From Semisulcospira habei (lineage: Eukaryota > Mollusca > Gastropoda > Semisulcospiridae): a DNA stretch of 64,000 bases. The stretch spans positions 73,524,227-73,588,226 of the forward strand of contig BTPG01000006.1 of assembly GCA_036245525.1 (NCBI GenBank), read 5' to 3'. Position numbers and translations under genes: made by a program. The first letter of the stretch is position 1, and the number at the start of each line of letters is the position of its first letter. This document shows, piece after piece, positions 1 to 11,083 of the stretch. The notes under the pieces are model-generated. The model was not told the DNA's origin. It did no database searches and saw only the letters and a program-made list of their open reading frames with translations.

Positions 1-1019
1 TTGATTCGAACTCTATAGCTTTTTTCTCCTCCTACCTCAGTAACCGCCGACAGAAGGTGTACTCAAACGGAAGGTATTCGAAAGAAGGTATAGTCAGGCA
101 CGGAGTCCCCCAAGGATCTATCCTAGGGCCTCTTTTATTTTCTTTATTCATCAATGACCTACCTCTTTCCATCTCAAATCCTGAGGTTAAATGCGAACTC
201 TTTGCTGACGATTCAACGCTGCATACATTTGACAAACGTGAAACGACGCTAAAGTGTATCTTCCAGCAAAGTCTCGATGAAGTGTCAGATTAGTGTACGC
301 AAAATCGCATGCTAATCAGTACTTCTAAAACCAAAAGCATGTTGATAACAACCCGCCAAAAGCGCCAGCTACATCCTGCCCCTCTGAAACTGTCACTTGG
401 CAATAAGCCTATTCAACAAGTATCCAGGCACCGCCTACTGGGAGTTGTAATTGACGACCAGCTGAATTGGTCGCCGCATATCGACAGTTTGTGCAAAACC
501 TTGTCCAGGAATGTATTTCTGCTATCTAAAATTAGACATATTCTTAGTACAAAGTGCTGTACATTGTTCTTTTACGCACACATTAAAAGCCACTGTGACT
601 ATGCATCCTCGTTGTGGGACGAATGCAGCGAACTTCACTTTAAAAAACTAAACTCGCTGTATCGTCGTTCAATTAAGTTAATTATTCCTAACCCTACTTC
701 CACGGACGAGAAAATAAAATCCCTTGGCCTGCTTACACTGAAGGAACAACTCAAATTTAACAAATGCGTCCTCATGCACAAAATATTTCATTATCAAGCC
801 CCGGAATATCTGCGCATGATATTTAACTTCAGCCCTCGGCATCAACTACATACGAGGAATGACTTGCTTCACTTACCCCGCCCACGGATAGATCTCTACA
901 AGTCAAGCCTTCTATTTTCTGGTAGTTCTGTCTGGAACTCATTGCCATTAAACATTAAATCATTTTCCGATAAAACCCATTTTAAACGTGCATTGCACAC
1001 TCACTTCCAATCAGCGTGA
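1..1019 (+). pseudogene. LINE reverse transcriptase, C-terminal part (CR1/Jockey-type)
   Basis: This is the C-terminal half of a non-LTR retrotransposon reverse transcriptase, entering from the left edge. The sequence shows a GVPQGSILGPLLF motif near 100-135, the catalytic LFADDST box near 200-220, and the thumb/connection region with the WNSLP motif shortly before the TGA at 1017-1019. A single in-frame TAG at 291-293 interrupts the frame, so this copy is dead. The tail continues as 3' UTR to about 1535. The clade is inferred from the motif spacing and the WNSLP/LKTHF-like C-terminus, which CR1, L2 and Jockey elements share. Placement within that group is uncertain. Confidence 0.85.
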
Positions 1020-1350
1020 CTTCACAGTTTGCCATATAAGAATAATACTGCTGATAACACGTAAACGTCAAATATTTTTCTCTTTCTCCTTACATTTGCT
1101 AACTGATCATCTATTGTCTTGTCGGTGTCTCTATACGCTATTGATGCTGCTGATTCTATGACACTGTCTTAGATGAGTATAATATTAATGCTGTGCACGC
1201 GTTTCGTTCTCTTGCTTTTTTGCATCGGAGGCAGTTACAAATTCTCCATTGTCATTTTTTTTCCTCCTTTCGATGATTCCCCTATTGTGTTTTTTTTTTT
1301 GTTGTTGTTGTTTTTTTGTGTTTTGTTTTCCCCGTAGTTTTGCTTCCTCA

Positions 1351-1435
<85 letters not shown>

Positions 1436-1535
1436 TGCATGCTATGTTTCTTTTCCTGTTGTGTTCTCTTTTGTTTACAGGACAGCTTGTAAGACAGGCA
1501 TTGAGTTGCCTAATGGCTTTATCCTGAATAAAAAA
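1020..1535 (+). other. 3' UTR and tail of the preceding LINE, with an (ATT)n tract
   Basis: No coding potential is seen. An (ATT)n tract fills about 1351-1434. The stretch ends in CTGAATAAAAAAAAG near 1523-1538, a polyadenylation-like tail consistent with the 3' end of the LINE whose reverse transcriptase ends at 1019. Confidence 0.55.
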
Positions 1536-1542
1536 AAGATTC

Positions 1543-1545
<3 letters not shown>

Positions 1546-1613
<68 letters not shown>

Positions 1614-1659
1614 CTCTCTCTCTCTCTTATCTCTCTCTCTCTCTCTTATCTCTAGCTCT
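1546..1659. repeat. (TC)n microsatellite
   Basis: Dinucleotide TC runs with a few TG and TA interruptions, directly 3' of the LINE tail. Confidence 0.95.
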
Positions 1660-1849
1660 TTCCTTATGTCTTTCTATCAGATTTTTCTCTTCATAAAGTC
1701 ACGTTTTGAACGTGCGAATATAGATCATTATAAAGAGGTCAACTCTGGATGCTCTCGTGCAGATCAAAACTGCCCGTGAAAGGTCTTTGTGGAGCCATAC
1801 CTGGGCTTCGGTCAGACAATTCCTAGCACTAGCAACTACTTTAACCCCT

Positions 1850-2049
1850 TGACTGCCGAGAACAAAGTGAGCACCATACAACTGCAAGAGACGTAGATCC
1901 TTATAAGGTCCCGCTGTTGCGGGGGCTCATGAGGATCTACGCCTCGTGCTGACAACTCTTTAAATCCATTTTAATTATGGGGAGTCTTTGGAGTTGAAAC
2001 AGCTGTATTTAGAAACACAGTTTGCGACCACTGGCCATGCAAGGGTTAA
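1850..2049. mobile_element. Family A miniature element with central palindrome (copy 1)
   Basis: The unit starts TAACCCCTTGACTGCCGAG and ends in AGGGTTAA. It carries a palindrome at 1884-1949 whose arms contain GTAGATCC and GGATCTAC. The same terminal motif and palindrome recur in many copies across the first 21 kb, which marks a dispersed miniature inverted-repeat element. Confidence 0.7.
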
Positions 2050-2126
2050 CTCTTTCGAGACGTGCCGCATCCGGATTCGCGGCTTTGCGCCGCGAATCCG
2101 AATGCGGAACGTCTCGAAAGAGTTAA
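2046..2126. repeat. Family C near-perfect palindrome (copy 1)
   Basis: An 80-bp hairpin whose outer arms read TTAACTCTTTCGAGACGT and ACGTCTCGAAAGAGTTAA. The centre is GCCGCGAATCCG-type sequence. It begins exactly at the end of the family A unit. A second copy at 11084 has different arm bases that still pair. Confidence 0.85.
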
Positions 2127-2335
2127 ACGCAAACCGACCCAACAGTGCTAGAGCCGTACCAGTGTTCTGGTCCGAAAGTTCTTAGCGACTATGTAAAGAG
2201 ACATTGTTCAGGCAATAAGTCCAGATAAATAAAACAAAATAAATAAATGCATTTCCACCACTGCCAATTGTGTGTGTCCGACAAGCTTAGTCCTGAACAT
2301 AATCAAAACACGTCCCGGTCTTATATGCTAAAATA

Positions 2336-2574
2336 TTAACCCCGTAACTTTCGGGGCAAGGCGAACGCTACCCATCTGCAAGAGACACAAGTCCTCATGA
2401 GCAGCCGCAGTCGCGGGGGCTCATGAGGATTTATGTCTCTTGTTAGTCCTGTGTTGTTTTGTGCCCATATCTTTGATCCCACTTTATCTGTGCTCTTCAC
2501 TCGAATGCCGATCAGTGTGCATTCGTTTCAGACGCGAAATCCGTGACCACTCGCAGCGAAGGGGTTAAAGGTTA
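2336..2574. mobile_element. Family A miniature element (copy 2)
   Basis: The palindrome at 2378-2442 sits between TAACCCCGTAACTTTC and GCGAAGGGGTTAAAG ends. The body matches the unit at 10089-10318 (shared GGCGAACGCTACNCA and a TTGTTAGTC after the hairpin), so the two form a subfamily. Confidence 0.7.
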
Positions 2575-2681
2575 ATAGGTCACGACATCTTCTTCATAAA
2601 TGTTCTTGTTATGTCTTACGACAATGGTTCACAAAAGTAATAACCTAACTTCTGAAAACACAGGCAAAACTATCATCACCC

Positions 2682-2746
2682 GCAAGAGGTATCGATCCTC
2701 ATGAGCCCCCCCAAGTGCGGGGGCTCATGAGGATCGATGCCTCTTT
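2682..2746. repeat. Family A palindrome (copy 3)
   Basis: Hairpin arms contain ATCGATCCTCATGAGCCCCC and its complement. Where other copies read ATAGATCC, both arms here carry the ATCGAT variant, so complementarity is kept. Confidence 0.8.
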
Positions 2747-2749
2747 CTG

Positions 2750-3110
2750 ACTCGACTTAGGTCTAGGTTGTGGGTTTTTTTCTGCAGAATGCGTCCTAGC
2801 ATGCTAGGTTACCCGCCAATCACTGTCCTCGTGTCTGCCCGAGCAAATCAAGTGGACGTGTTATCTGGCGAGCAATCTTCCATTGTGTCAGAGATGGTTG
2901 GCGGTCTTTGTGGTGGAGGAGTGAGCATGTACGTTTTGGTGTTTATCATACGTGCTGAGCCACCACTAAACCCAAGGCAGGCATTGTAACCCGAGTCTAT
3001 GGGTAAACTAAACTCGTTTCATATGACGAAAAATCCATAGCCATTCCTGGACGATTCCGCATGGGACCAATACATTACGAAAGAACAAACGCTCCGTCTG
3101 CAAGAAGCCC
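2750..3110. other. No recognisable feature
   Basis: The short open frames here have no recognisable protein similarity, and no repeat structure is evident. Confidence 0.5.
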
Positions 3111-3126
3111 ACATTCTCAACAGAAA

Positions 3127-3510
3127 TAAGCAAAACAGCCAACCAACCAACAAACCAACAAACTAGTTAACCAACCAACCAAACCACAAACACGCAAGCA
3201 TGCAACCAACCAACGAACTAATCAATCACCAAGGGACCAAACAATAAGCAAACAAAGCAACAAACACATCAGTCAAGCTACAAACAAACAAACAAACACA
3301 TATATATAAACAAACAAGTTTGCAAGCTCCAAACAAATAAAAAGCAAACAAAGACACAAACAAACAAAAACTAAATAACTAACTAACTTACTTACTAACT
3401 AACGAAGTAACTAACTAACTTACTAACTAACCAACTAACTAACAAAGTAACTAACTAACTAATAAACTAACAAACGAACAAACAAATAAAACAAAATAAT
3501 AACGAACGAA
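3127..3510. repeat. A-rich degenerate simple repeat
   Basis: Runs of (CCAA), (CAAA), (CTAA) and (AACGAACG) type, with no coding signal. Confidence 0.9.
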
Positions 3511-3520
3511 CGAATCATCA

Positions 3521-3588
3521 GCAAGAGACATACATTTTCATGAGTTCCGCCGGCAGCAAGGCCTCATGAGAAATTTTGTCTCCTGCTG
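3521..3588. repeat. Family A palindrome, diverged (copy 4)
   Basis: Starts GCAAGAGACATACATTTTC and ends in GTCTCCTGCTGG. The arms still pair but have lost the GC-rich core. Confidence 0.65.
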
Positions 3589-3599
3589 GCAAGAAGTGG

Positions 3600-4250
3600 C
3601 CTCACTTACATTTCAAATCTGGGGTACATATTCAAGGCCTTGTCTCTAGCTAGCAAAGCGTGGCATCATTTACGTCCCTAGTTTGACGTATAAGTAACTG
3701 TACCACTGTTACTAGAACGCTAGCTCAGTGATGAGTACTTTTGAGTGAAACAATCCATGAATGTTGCTTCTAATATGTCTTCATTCTGAAGAACAGGATA
3801 CTGCTTCCTGCTTTTGAAGAGATTCTGGTAAACTTAGGAATAACTCCTATTATCCGGTGTCGAGGTGCACTATCTATAGCCCTTAATGTGTCCTCACCGT
3901 CGAACAGTAGTATCTTCTGTCTTTGGCCTGATTCTGATAATTTATAAAGAACGCTTACTCTCCGGTGCATGCACTTTTCAAGAGAAATACGCGTGCAAAG
4001 TCAAACAGTTTTATAGTAATGATTTCTAGTAGAAAAAAAGCGATTGCTTCGGGAGGAGTTACGACGGCCCTAACGGATCAAGGCGATTTCAGTCAACAAA
4101 ATAAAACTGTTTGGTTCGTAATCTCTTTTGAACCATCTGTGCATTGAGTATGCCATTAGGCGTATTAAGCAAATACACTTTATAAACTGCCTATACAAAC
4201 AAAACGCCGTGATTTAAATTGTACATTTGCACGAAATGTCATCCAGGAAG
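3600..4250. other. No recognisable feature
   Basis: The short open frames at 3770-3970 and 3965-4147 show no recognisable motif. No repeat or RNA structure was seen. Confidence 0.45.
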
Positions 4251-4254
4251 GCCA

Positions 4255-4516
4255 TGTTAACCCCTTTCCCTGTCAGTGGACGCAAACTGTGTTTCTGAAA
4301 TCTTTGTTAACCCCCTTGATTACAAGCGAAACCCAGATTGTATATCTGCACTCTTCGTTATTTCCAAATGCCCGAGATCCCCAGTCGTCCCAGGAACATG
4401 GATTCAATGTGGTGTCGGCAAGAGGTATAGATCCTCATGAGCCCCCGCAACTGCGAGGGCTCATGAGGATCTATGCCTCTTGTAGATAGCGCTCACTTTC
4501 GGCAGTGAAGGGGTTA
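4255..4516. mobile_element. Family A miniature element (copy 5)
   Basis: Left end GTTAACCCCTTTCCCTGTC, right end GGCAGTGAAGGGGTTAATC, so the termini are inverted copies. The palindrome lies at 4418-4482 with ATAGATCC/GGATCTAT arms. Confidence 0.75.
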
Positions 4517-4683
4517 ATCACGCGCCAAAGAGCCACTGCCGTCCCAGGGACATGGGTACAAAGCAGTAAAGTCGGCAAGAGACATAGATTCACAAGAGCC
4601 CCCGAGACTGGGGGGGGGGGGGGGGGGCTCAAGAGGATCCATGTCTCTTGCATTTAGGTGCTGGTAGTGGCAGTGAGGGGGTT
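4517..4683. mobile_element. Family A miniature element with expanded G tract (copy 6)
   Basis: Palindrome at 4575-4651 with an 18-G run replacing the usual GC-rich turn. It ends in GTGAGGGGGTTAATAAAG and abuts copy 5, apparently sharing a terminus. Confidence 0.65.
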
Positions 4684-4888
4684 AATAAAGAGTTGACCCT
4701 TTCATGTCTGTAATTCAATCAGCAGCGGGACCGAAACTATCCTTGAGGTATCGTGGTCGACCCATCTCCCAAATCTCGCACGTCGTGGTCAGTACATGCT
4801 TTCACAAATTTTCGAAGTTGGTCCAGGCATAAAATTGTTGAAGAGAAAACGAACCATCTGGGTAAAAGTAAATCGTATCGGCATCACA

Positions 4889-4966
4889 AAAACGTTAGAC
4901 GTTTAGGGCTTAATGTCTTTTGTCCACCACGAAGGTGATTTCAAAGACCGGGCACCGGAAAGAGGC
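4889..4966 (-). repeat. 5'-truncated SINE fragment
   Basis: Read on the minus strand, this matches the tail half of the SINE at 7366-7539, including the CTTTGAAATNACCTTCGTGG and GACAAAAGACNTTAAGC segments. The tRNA-like head is absent, which is typical of 5' truncation. Confidence 0.7.
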
Positions 4967-5002
4967 ATGTACAAAGTATCTGTATCACAGGATGTCTCAA
5001 GA

Positions 5003-7010
5003 TGATTCAGGATTTTATTTAACGTCTTTTCAACAATCAAACACACAACTTGTTAATATCAAAGAATAGCAATAATAGAACATCCAAACCCACACACAAA
5101 TTACTTATTATAATATTTTACCCACCGGACTATAAATTATGATATTAACTATTTGAATTGCAATATTTTTATTTAAGATGTCATACATATTTTCTGCTAA
5201 TTTTTTATTGTTATGTTATTTTGTGTCAACAGATTCGTTGTAATAGGACATTCACAGATTATATGTTTAACAGAGATGGAGCTTAAGCATTCGCGTTTGA
5301 TGTCTTTTGAGAATTTTGTTTTCCAAAAATTTAGTCTTAACTTGTATATCAACGAAGCTGTTTTTCTTGAACAAGGTGGAACATGAGAAATATATTTCAT
5401 ATAATCTTTGTGAAAAAACTGTTTAGCACAGAGTACATTTCATGTAGAGATAAATGCATAATATTACAAACTGCTGAGTTTCTCTATTTATAGCTCCCTT
5501 TTTTGCTTGTCTATCACAAATTTCATTCCAATAAATTCCGTAGTGTGAGGATATGCAAAGAAAAAAAATATCCCTATTCCTCTGGACATAATACAGTTTA
5601 ATTTCATATACTAAGTCTTTTCTTGTTTTACAATCCCAGCTTTTTAGAATATATAGGATAAATTTAGAATCGACACAAATCAAAATGTTAAATATATCAT
5701 AAGGTATATGTTGAATATAATTTAGTGCCATGAGGATCGCATACAGTTCAGACGTAAATACAGAAAATCTTTTACCGAGATAAAAAGATTTCTTCACTTT
5801 GACATCTGGATCACAAACTGAAGAATCTAAGACAGACCTATCTGTGAAAATTTTCAAATGTTTAAAATATGTTTTCTGTAATTTTTCTTTCACTAGATTT
5901 CCTAAAACGATTACATCCTCATCTTTTTTCAAATCTATGTAATCTATATCGAAAGTAATATTAATATGTTCCCACGGAGGTATAGTAGGTATTACTGGTA
6001 AAACTGGTATAGATTTGATATCTATATTGCAGTTGTCTATAGCATCCTTGACATAGTTGCGTGTAGGTATGAGATACGGGATTGTTTGCGCTCTCTTCGG
6101 GAAATCCACATCTGCGTCTAAAAATGTATTCTCGTACTGAAGTTTTGACAGACAGGCTTCGGACAATGTATTTTGCAGAGAATACCTGCTTCTTTGTAGG
6201 CTTTTACAGTATTAGTATGAACTGGCACTCTAAGGGCTAATTTAACTGCTTTTCTATCAATGCTTTGCAGTTTCTTTAGATGTGTAGCTGGGGCAGTAAA
6301 GTAGACTTCCTGACCATATATAGGTTGTTGATCGAACTAAAGATGCACCAAGGTGTAAAAATGTTTTAATGTCCTGACTCCATGGTTGTGAGTTTGTATT
6401 ATTAACAAGTTAAGCTTTATTTAGTATGTCTTTAATATAAATTCTCCAAGATAATTCTGATGTAAAATGTACGCATAAAATCTTTACACTCTGTTAATAT
6501 TTTAAAGGCGTCCCGTTTTGGGATAATTTAGGTAATATTTTAGCACTTTCCCCATTATTGAAAAGCATTAGACATGTTTCCCCCCAGATAGTTCTAGGCC
6601 ATTTTCTTTCATATAGTTTGATAATTTGTCCAATTCAATCTGATAAAAAAAAATTAACGTAATCTACGATTCTTTTCTGGGTACGTTTTCTGAGATAGTG
6701 TTTATCCATATAGCAAATCATCTGCATATTGTGCCACAGTTGTGTTCTGTGATAAAGATATTGGGAGGTCGTAAATTAACACAGTGAATAAAAAGGGTAA
6801 AATTATCGATCCCTGATGAATACCTATATCTATTTTCTTAACGGTTGGATAACTTTTACCAACTTTGGTGCAGACAAATCATTCAGACAAAAAGCTTTTA
6901 ATGTACTCATGCATAAACCCGATTATGCCAATCTGTTTTATTTTGTATAATAATCTAGCATGCCAAACACAATCGTAAGCCTTTTTTACGTCAAAAAAGG
7001 TCTCAAGATG
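5003..7010 (-). mobile_element. I/Nimb-like LINE, 5'-truncated and decayed
   Basis: On the minus strand the order is a reverse-transcriptase motif A like DVKKAYDCVW near 6980, a GIHQGSIILPF motif near 6820, a QYADD box near 6725, and then an RNase H domain. The 3' end near 5003 reads GACGTTAAATAAAAT, a common ending of I-like elements. The reverse transcriptase is broken by several stops and frameshifts. The RT followed by RNase H is what places it with I-type LINEs rather than CR1 or RTE. Confidence 0.8.
5423..6166 (-). pseudogene. RNase H domain region of the I-like LINE ORF2
   Basis: This open stretch of 247 codons encodes the RNase H domain that degrades the RNA strand during element reverse transcription. 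Visible family motifs in order are IFTDRS (first acidic motif, usually FTDGS), SELYAILMAL (conserved Glu), LICVDSK (second Asp) and SHYG..WNEICDRQAKKGA (conserved His and Asp). The Gly-to-Arg change in the first motif and flanking stops suggest a non-functional copy. The stretch has no initiation context of its own, because it is an internal piece of a longer polyprotein. The first roughly 80 residues are linker between RT and RNase H. Confidence 0.75.
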
Positions 7011-7319
7011 ACAAACACACTGAGTATGACATATATGAATCTGTATTTTCCAAAGATAACAAGATGTATATTTTGAGACAAGGACTGTTTACTTTTACCA
7101 TCTCTGGTTTGTGGGCTTAACCTAAATTTGAATGCACTCTTCCGGAAAACGAAGCTGTTCACGTACAATGTGAACACACTGGTTGTCTCCTTCGATTCGC
7201 TACCGCTGCGGTGGAGACAACCAGTGTGATATGCGAATGATAGTCATCATGTGGCTCAGATTCTCCTAAGCCTCTGAAGGAGTCGTCTGGAGACAACTGT
7301 GCGTCTCACGAGTCACATG

Positions 7320-7727
7320 TTTAACCCCTTTTACTGTCAGTGGACGTGCATCTTGTTTCTGAAATGGCGAGCTGGGCAGCTCAGTTGATAGAGCGTTCGA
7401 CTCTCGTCCGAAAGGTCGTGGGTTTGAACCCAGCTGGGGTCAAAATTTGTTCAGACCTCTTTTCGGTGCCCCGTCTTTGAAATTACCTTCGTGGTAGACA
7501 AAAGACGTTAAGCTTAAGCCTTAAGACGTTTAACGTTTTTTGTTTCTGAAATGTTTGTTCGTTCAACGACCAAAAGCCACAACCTCCCAAGGAACACGGA
7601 CACAAGTTAATCTCAGCAAGAGCTAATAGATCCTCATGAGTCCCCGCAATTGCGGGGGCTCGTGAGGATCTATTACCTCTTGCAGTTGGGTGGTGTTCAC
7701 CTTTTTCAGGCGGTCACAGGATTAAAG
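7320..7727. mobile_element. Family A miniature element carrying a SINE insertion (copy 7)
   Basis: Left end TTAACCCCTTTTACTGTC. Palindrome at 7616-7683 with AATAGATCC/GGATCTATT arms. Right end GGCGGTCACAGGATTAAAG. The unit is split by the SINE at 7366-7539. The two flanks match copy 8 at 7840-8062, which lacks the SINE. Confidence 0.75.
7366..7539 (+). mobile_element. tRNA-derived SINE with 13-bp target duplication
   Basis: The head (about 7366-7437) is tRNA-like, with an A-box-like CAGCTCAGTTGATAGAGCG and a B box GTGGGTTTGAACCCAG for RNA polymerase III. A unique tail of about 100 bp follows and ends TTAAGACGTTTAACG. The direct repeat TTGTTTCTGAAAT lies immediately on both sides (7353-7365 and 7540-7552). 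The anticodon stem is imperfect and there is no CCA-type end, so it is a retroposon and not a tRNA gene. Confidence 0.88.
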
Positions 7728-7839
7728 CCACATCTGCCGTTATATCACAAAAGATAGCATGTCCAAATTTGAGAAAAGCGAGATTTTAACAATGAAAATT
7801 TAGATTTTCTCAAAAATGGACATACTGCCTGTTACTGTT

Positions 7840-8062
7840 TAACCCCTTCCCTGCCAACGTAGGTACATGTTGTTTCTGAAATCTATGTTCACTGAACGAC
7901 CAAAAGCCCCAAACACACAACAAAAAAGAAAAGAACACTGCCACAAAGTGGTCTCAGCAAAAGACGTAGATCCTCATGAGCCCCAGTAGTCGCGGGGGCT
8001 CATGAGGGTCTATGCCTTGCAGTTATATCGCGTTCCCTTTTTCTAGGCAGTGAAGGAGTTAA
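7840..8062. mobile_element. Family A miniature element (copy 8)
   Basis: Left end TTAACCCCTTCCCTGCC, right end GGCAGTGAAGGAGTTAAAG. Palindrome at 7957-8020. It is the SINE-free relative of copy 7. Confidence 0.75.
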
Positions 8063-8363
8063 AGGCAGACCTGCTCCAGGCAAGACGGGGTTATTATTTT
8101 GCAAAAACTCCTTTATAGAAGTTTTTAGTATGTCTTACAATAAAGCTGGACGAAATGGCTAATTTAACTTATGAAGTTTGAATGTCCTAAAACGAAAGAC
8201 TTCACTTGTCTGTTCTTCTTCTCTTTTGTATATAGAAAAGTTTCATGAGTGCTCACAATGACCAGAGAAAATGCCTGTTTCGCGTGCATATTCACATGGA
8301 TTATAAAAAGAAGGGTAGAAAAATCGTCGTTGATGCAAGACAACAATGAGAACAATGAGTGAA

Positions 8364-8573
8364 TTAACTCATTCAGCCCCGACACACATAGCAACATAAT
8401 AGATCGACCATGATAGTTCAAGGTTCAAGGGTGGCTGCCAGGATAGTTTGGCGCCAAACTATTCTGGCACCACCCTTGAAATATCATGGTTGGTGTCTCT
8501 TTGATTTTCATGAAGTCCTCGGAGGACATCTCCAAAATGTGCGTAATTCGTACCTGGGACACAATGGGTTAAT
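8364..8573. mobile_element. Family B miniature element (copy 1)
   Basis: Termini are TTAACTCATTCAGCCCCGA and an inverted CAATGGGTTAA. The central foldback contains ATCGACCATGATAG, GGCGCCAAACTATTC and CCCTTGAAATATCATGG. Copies lie at 11348, 22334, 22603 and 44258. Confidence 0.75.
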
Positions 8574-8589
8574 TTAGCGCCACACTAAT

Positions 8590-8880
8590 GCAAATAACGC
8601 GGTCTGCTGTTATGCCCCCCCCCCCCCCTTACCCCGGTGTTACCGTGTGTAGTGCGCTATACACTGAGGCTGACATCAGATGGAACTGAAACACTCATGA
8701 AAATCTATGCCGCTGGCAGGTTATATCTGGAGGATTGAGTTATTTTCAAGATCCGTTGAAGTGCATCCACGAGAAAATATTCGGACGAGTTCGGTCTTGA
8801 CAGCGACGTGCACGGCATGAATGTCCAACGTGAATTTCATTCATCGCCGTCACCTCCGTGGGCGATACCACTCCCCGTAA
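8590..8880. other. No recognisable feature, apart from a C tract near 8618
   Basis: Non-coding with one C homopolymer. No repeat family was recognised. Confidence 0.45.
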
Positions 8881-8881
8881 C

Positions 8882-8993
8882 TACCCAGTGCGCAAAGGCC
8901 ATCGGGCCGACGTCGGCTGCCGATGGCCCGCGCACGGTCGTGCGCGGGCCAACGGCGGCCGACGTAGGCCCGATGGCCTTTGTGCATTGGGTA
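8882..8993. repeat. Family F GC-rich nested palindrome (copy 1)
   Basis: Outer arms begin TACCCAGTGCGCAAAGGCC and end GGCCTTTGTGCATTGGGTA. A second perfect palindrome, GGCCCGCGCAC with GTGCGCGGGCC, is nested in the centre. A shorter relative is at 12219-12279. Confidence 0.85.
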
Positions 8994-9186
8994 CCCGTCA
9001 TTTCCGCGGAGCAGTGTCACCAATAGTAGTAAATCAAAATTTGTACATGTGATATTTGCATATTGTGACTACCAAACGTGCGCACAAACTCAGTTGTTAA
9101 CCCATTGAGCAGTGTTAATTACAACAGAAGATAGAAGATCTGACATGTTAGTTTCCATACGTTCTAGTCTCCAAATATTTGATGAG

Positions 9187-9560
9187 GAGGGGGGGGGGGG
9201 GGCGTGGAGTGGGCGGGTGGCGTGAAGTAGTGGGGGGGGGGGGGGTGCGGGGGTGCGGGTGTACGGGTGGTTGGGGCGGAGGGGCAACATCCTATGATAT
9301 ATCTTTTTCTCCAGAATTTTTTTTCTACAGAATATAAATAATTTTCTTTTAAAGTTATGATTTTCTTTTTCTCCAACTGAAAGAAAAGGAAAAATCTAAA
9401 ACACATGCAATATTCTCTCCCCCCCCCCCCTCTACTTTTTCATTGACGAGGCCAGGACACCTTCCCCGCCCCGTCCCCCCCCCTCCTCCCCCCTCCTCCC
9501 CCCTCCTCTCGTTGCCCCTTCTCCCCCCCCCCCCTCCCGCCCATCCCCCGCTCCCGGGTT
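9187..9560. repeat. G-tract and C-tract low-complexity region
   Basis: Long G runs (9187-9250) and C runs (9418-9545) with AT-rich spacers. It could form G-quadruplexes on either strand. The glycine- and proline-rich open frames across it are composition artefacts. Confidence 0.9.
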
Positions 9561-9659
9561 CTCAATGGGCCCGTCTTAGCTTGTGTTTTGGAAAACACTT
9601 GGAAAACTTCTGAAGGGTGGGGGGCCAGGGCCGTGGTGGAGCATGTATCCAGGGTATCC

Positions 9660-10080
9660 AACAACTAAACTGAACCGACCTGCCGTTTAGCCTTCAGATG
9701 ACGACACACAACTTTTGGAATTTCACCAGCGTATTGCTGAATACATTTTAAACAGACACAACCGTGGTCTCTTATTGAATAAATTCGACATTGCGGCCGG
9801 AAACGACGACCGTTAAACTATTCAATCTTTGTTATTTCGCAAGAAGTGGGGACTGTTGCACGCACGCAAAACGTACAAATTCTTTGCAAACTGACAATCC
9901 CAAAACATTCCTCGCCTACTCCTTTCCGTCTGCAGGAGACACAGATTTTGTACTTGAGTCCCTGCCCATAAGTCTCTCGCTGACAAAGACTCAGTTCAGC
10001 TCGTCATCGAATCAAGTGTGTTCTTCCGGGCCTCAAGCGTGTGACTGTTAAGAGGGTTTCTTATTACATCTGCCCTACCC
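9660..10080. other. No supported gene
   Basis: One open frame at 9791-10051 ends in a cysteine-containing stretch, and an AG precedes 9936. There is no family match and no paired donor or start context, so no gene is called. Confidence 0.4.
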
Positions 10081-10088
10081 TCGGAATG

Positions 10089-10318
10089 TTTAACACCTGA
10101 ACAAGGCGAACGCTACACAGCTGCAAGAGATATAAATCCTCATCAGCCCCCGCAGTCGCGGGGGCGCATGAGGATTTATGTCTCTTGTTAGTCTATAATC
10201 TTGTAGACATATTTTCAGTCACCGTGCTTCCATCTGATCTATGTTTTTCACACACGTGTAGGTTAGAGTGCAGTGTTTTCAGAGGCGTAAATCGGGATCA
10301 ATAGCAGCGAAAGGGGTA
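10089..10318. mobile_element. Family A miniature element (copy 9)
   Basis: Starts TTTAACACCTGAACAAGGCG. Palindrome at 10123-10188 with TAAATCC/GGATTTA arms. Ends in AGCGAAAGGGGTAGCCCC. It belongs to the same subfamily as the unit at 2336-2574. Confidence 0.7.
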
Positions 10319-10509
10319 GCCCCTTTCAATTTACTGCCAGCGTCTGCAAATTCACAACTCTGAACACATCAATGCAAAGAACACTGACTTACATTTTGGC
10401 CAGCAAGAGTCAAGGAATATCCCCGAACCTTTTTTTTTTTTTTTTTTTTTTTGGGGGGGGGGTACTCTGGGAAACGACAAACCGTGATAACACTTGAGAT
10501 AATACGTAT

Positions 10510-10708
10510 TGGGATGTACAATTTTACTGTCATATTAAATTGTATTATCATAGTTATTAGTGTGCGCGTGTGGGTGCCTGTGTGTTTGGGTGCCGTATGT
10601 GTGCGCGCTTGCTTGTGTGCCTTTTATGCTAACACGTCCAAGCACGTATTTACATGCAATTATAAATTGCCCCTGTGTGGAATGAATAAAGTCTTTCGAC
10701 TTGATTGA
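10510..10708 (+). repeat. Probable LINE 3' UTR tail
   Basis: TG-rich sequence ends in AATTGCCCCTGTGTGGAATGAATAAAG and then TTGATTGACT. A message-like end of this kind is typical of CR1/Jockey-type tails. No coding part remains, so the identification is tentative. Confidence 0.35.
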
Positions 10709-11017
10709 CTCTACCGGTGCTCAGGGTAGAGTTCACATTTCCTCGGCAGTTAAGGAGTTAATACCCTTGTGCAATGCAGCCACCGGTTCTGTTGACAGTA
10801 CACGCACAAGTGGGGTGTGTAAATCGGTATAACAGGTGCATATGTCTTAGCTGACTCTCCCGCGGCCACACTCTTTGATTTCTTCTTCGATTGTGAAATG
10901 GGTAGCAGGACCATCCCACCGTTCAACCCCCCACCCCCACCCGCAACCAAACCCCGTCACGTCCCACAACCCCGCTATTCCTCCCAAAATTGTGCTAGAA
11001 GTGACACGTTTCTTAAA

Positions 11018-11082
11018 CTTTTGCGTGTCGGTAGAGGTTTTGTCGCATTATCGCGATAAAGCCCGCTACCGACACGCAAAAG
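11018..11082. repeat. Palindrome D
   Basis: Perfect 17-bp arms CTTTTGCGTGTCGGTAG and CTACCGACACGCAAAAG enclose about 31 bp. It directly abuts the family C palindrome at 11084. Confidence 0.85.
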
Positions 11083-11083
11083 G

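Noticed and set aside
7366..7437. A tRNA gene
   Set aside because: The A and B boxes are present, but the anticodon stem is imperfect, a non-tRNA tail follows, and 13-bp target duplications surround the whole 174 bp. It is a SINE.
9936..10050. A coding exon starting after CTGCAG and ending CSSGPQACDC
   Set aside because: No recognisable module spacing, no downstream donor (a stop follows), no paralogue, and flanking sequence is only repeats.
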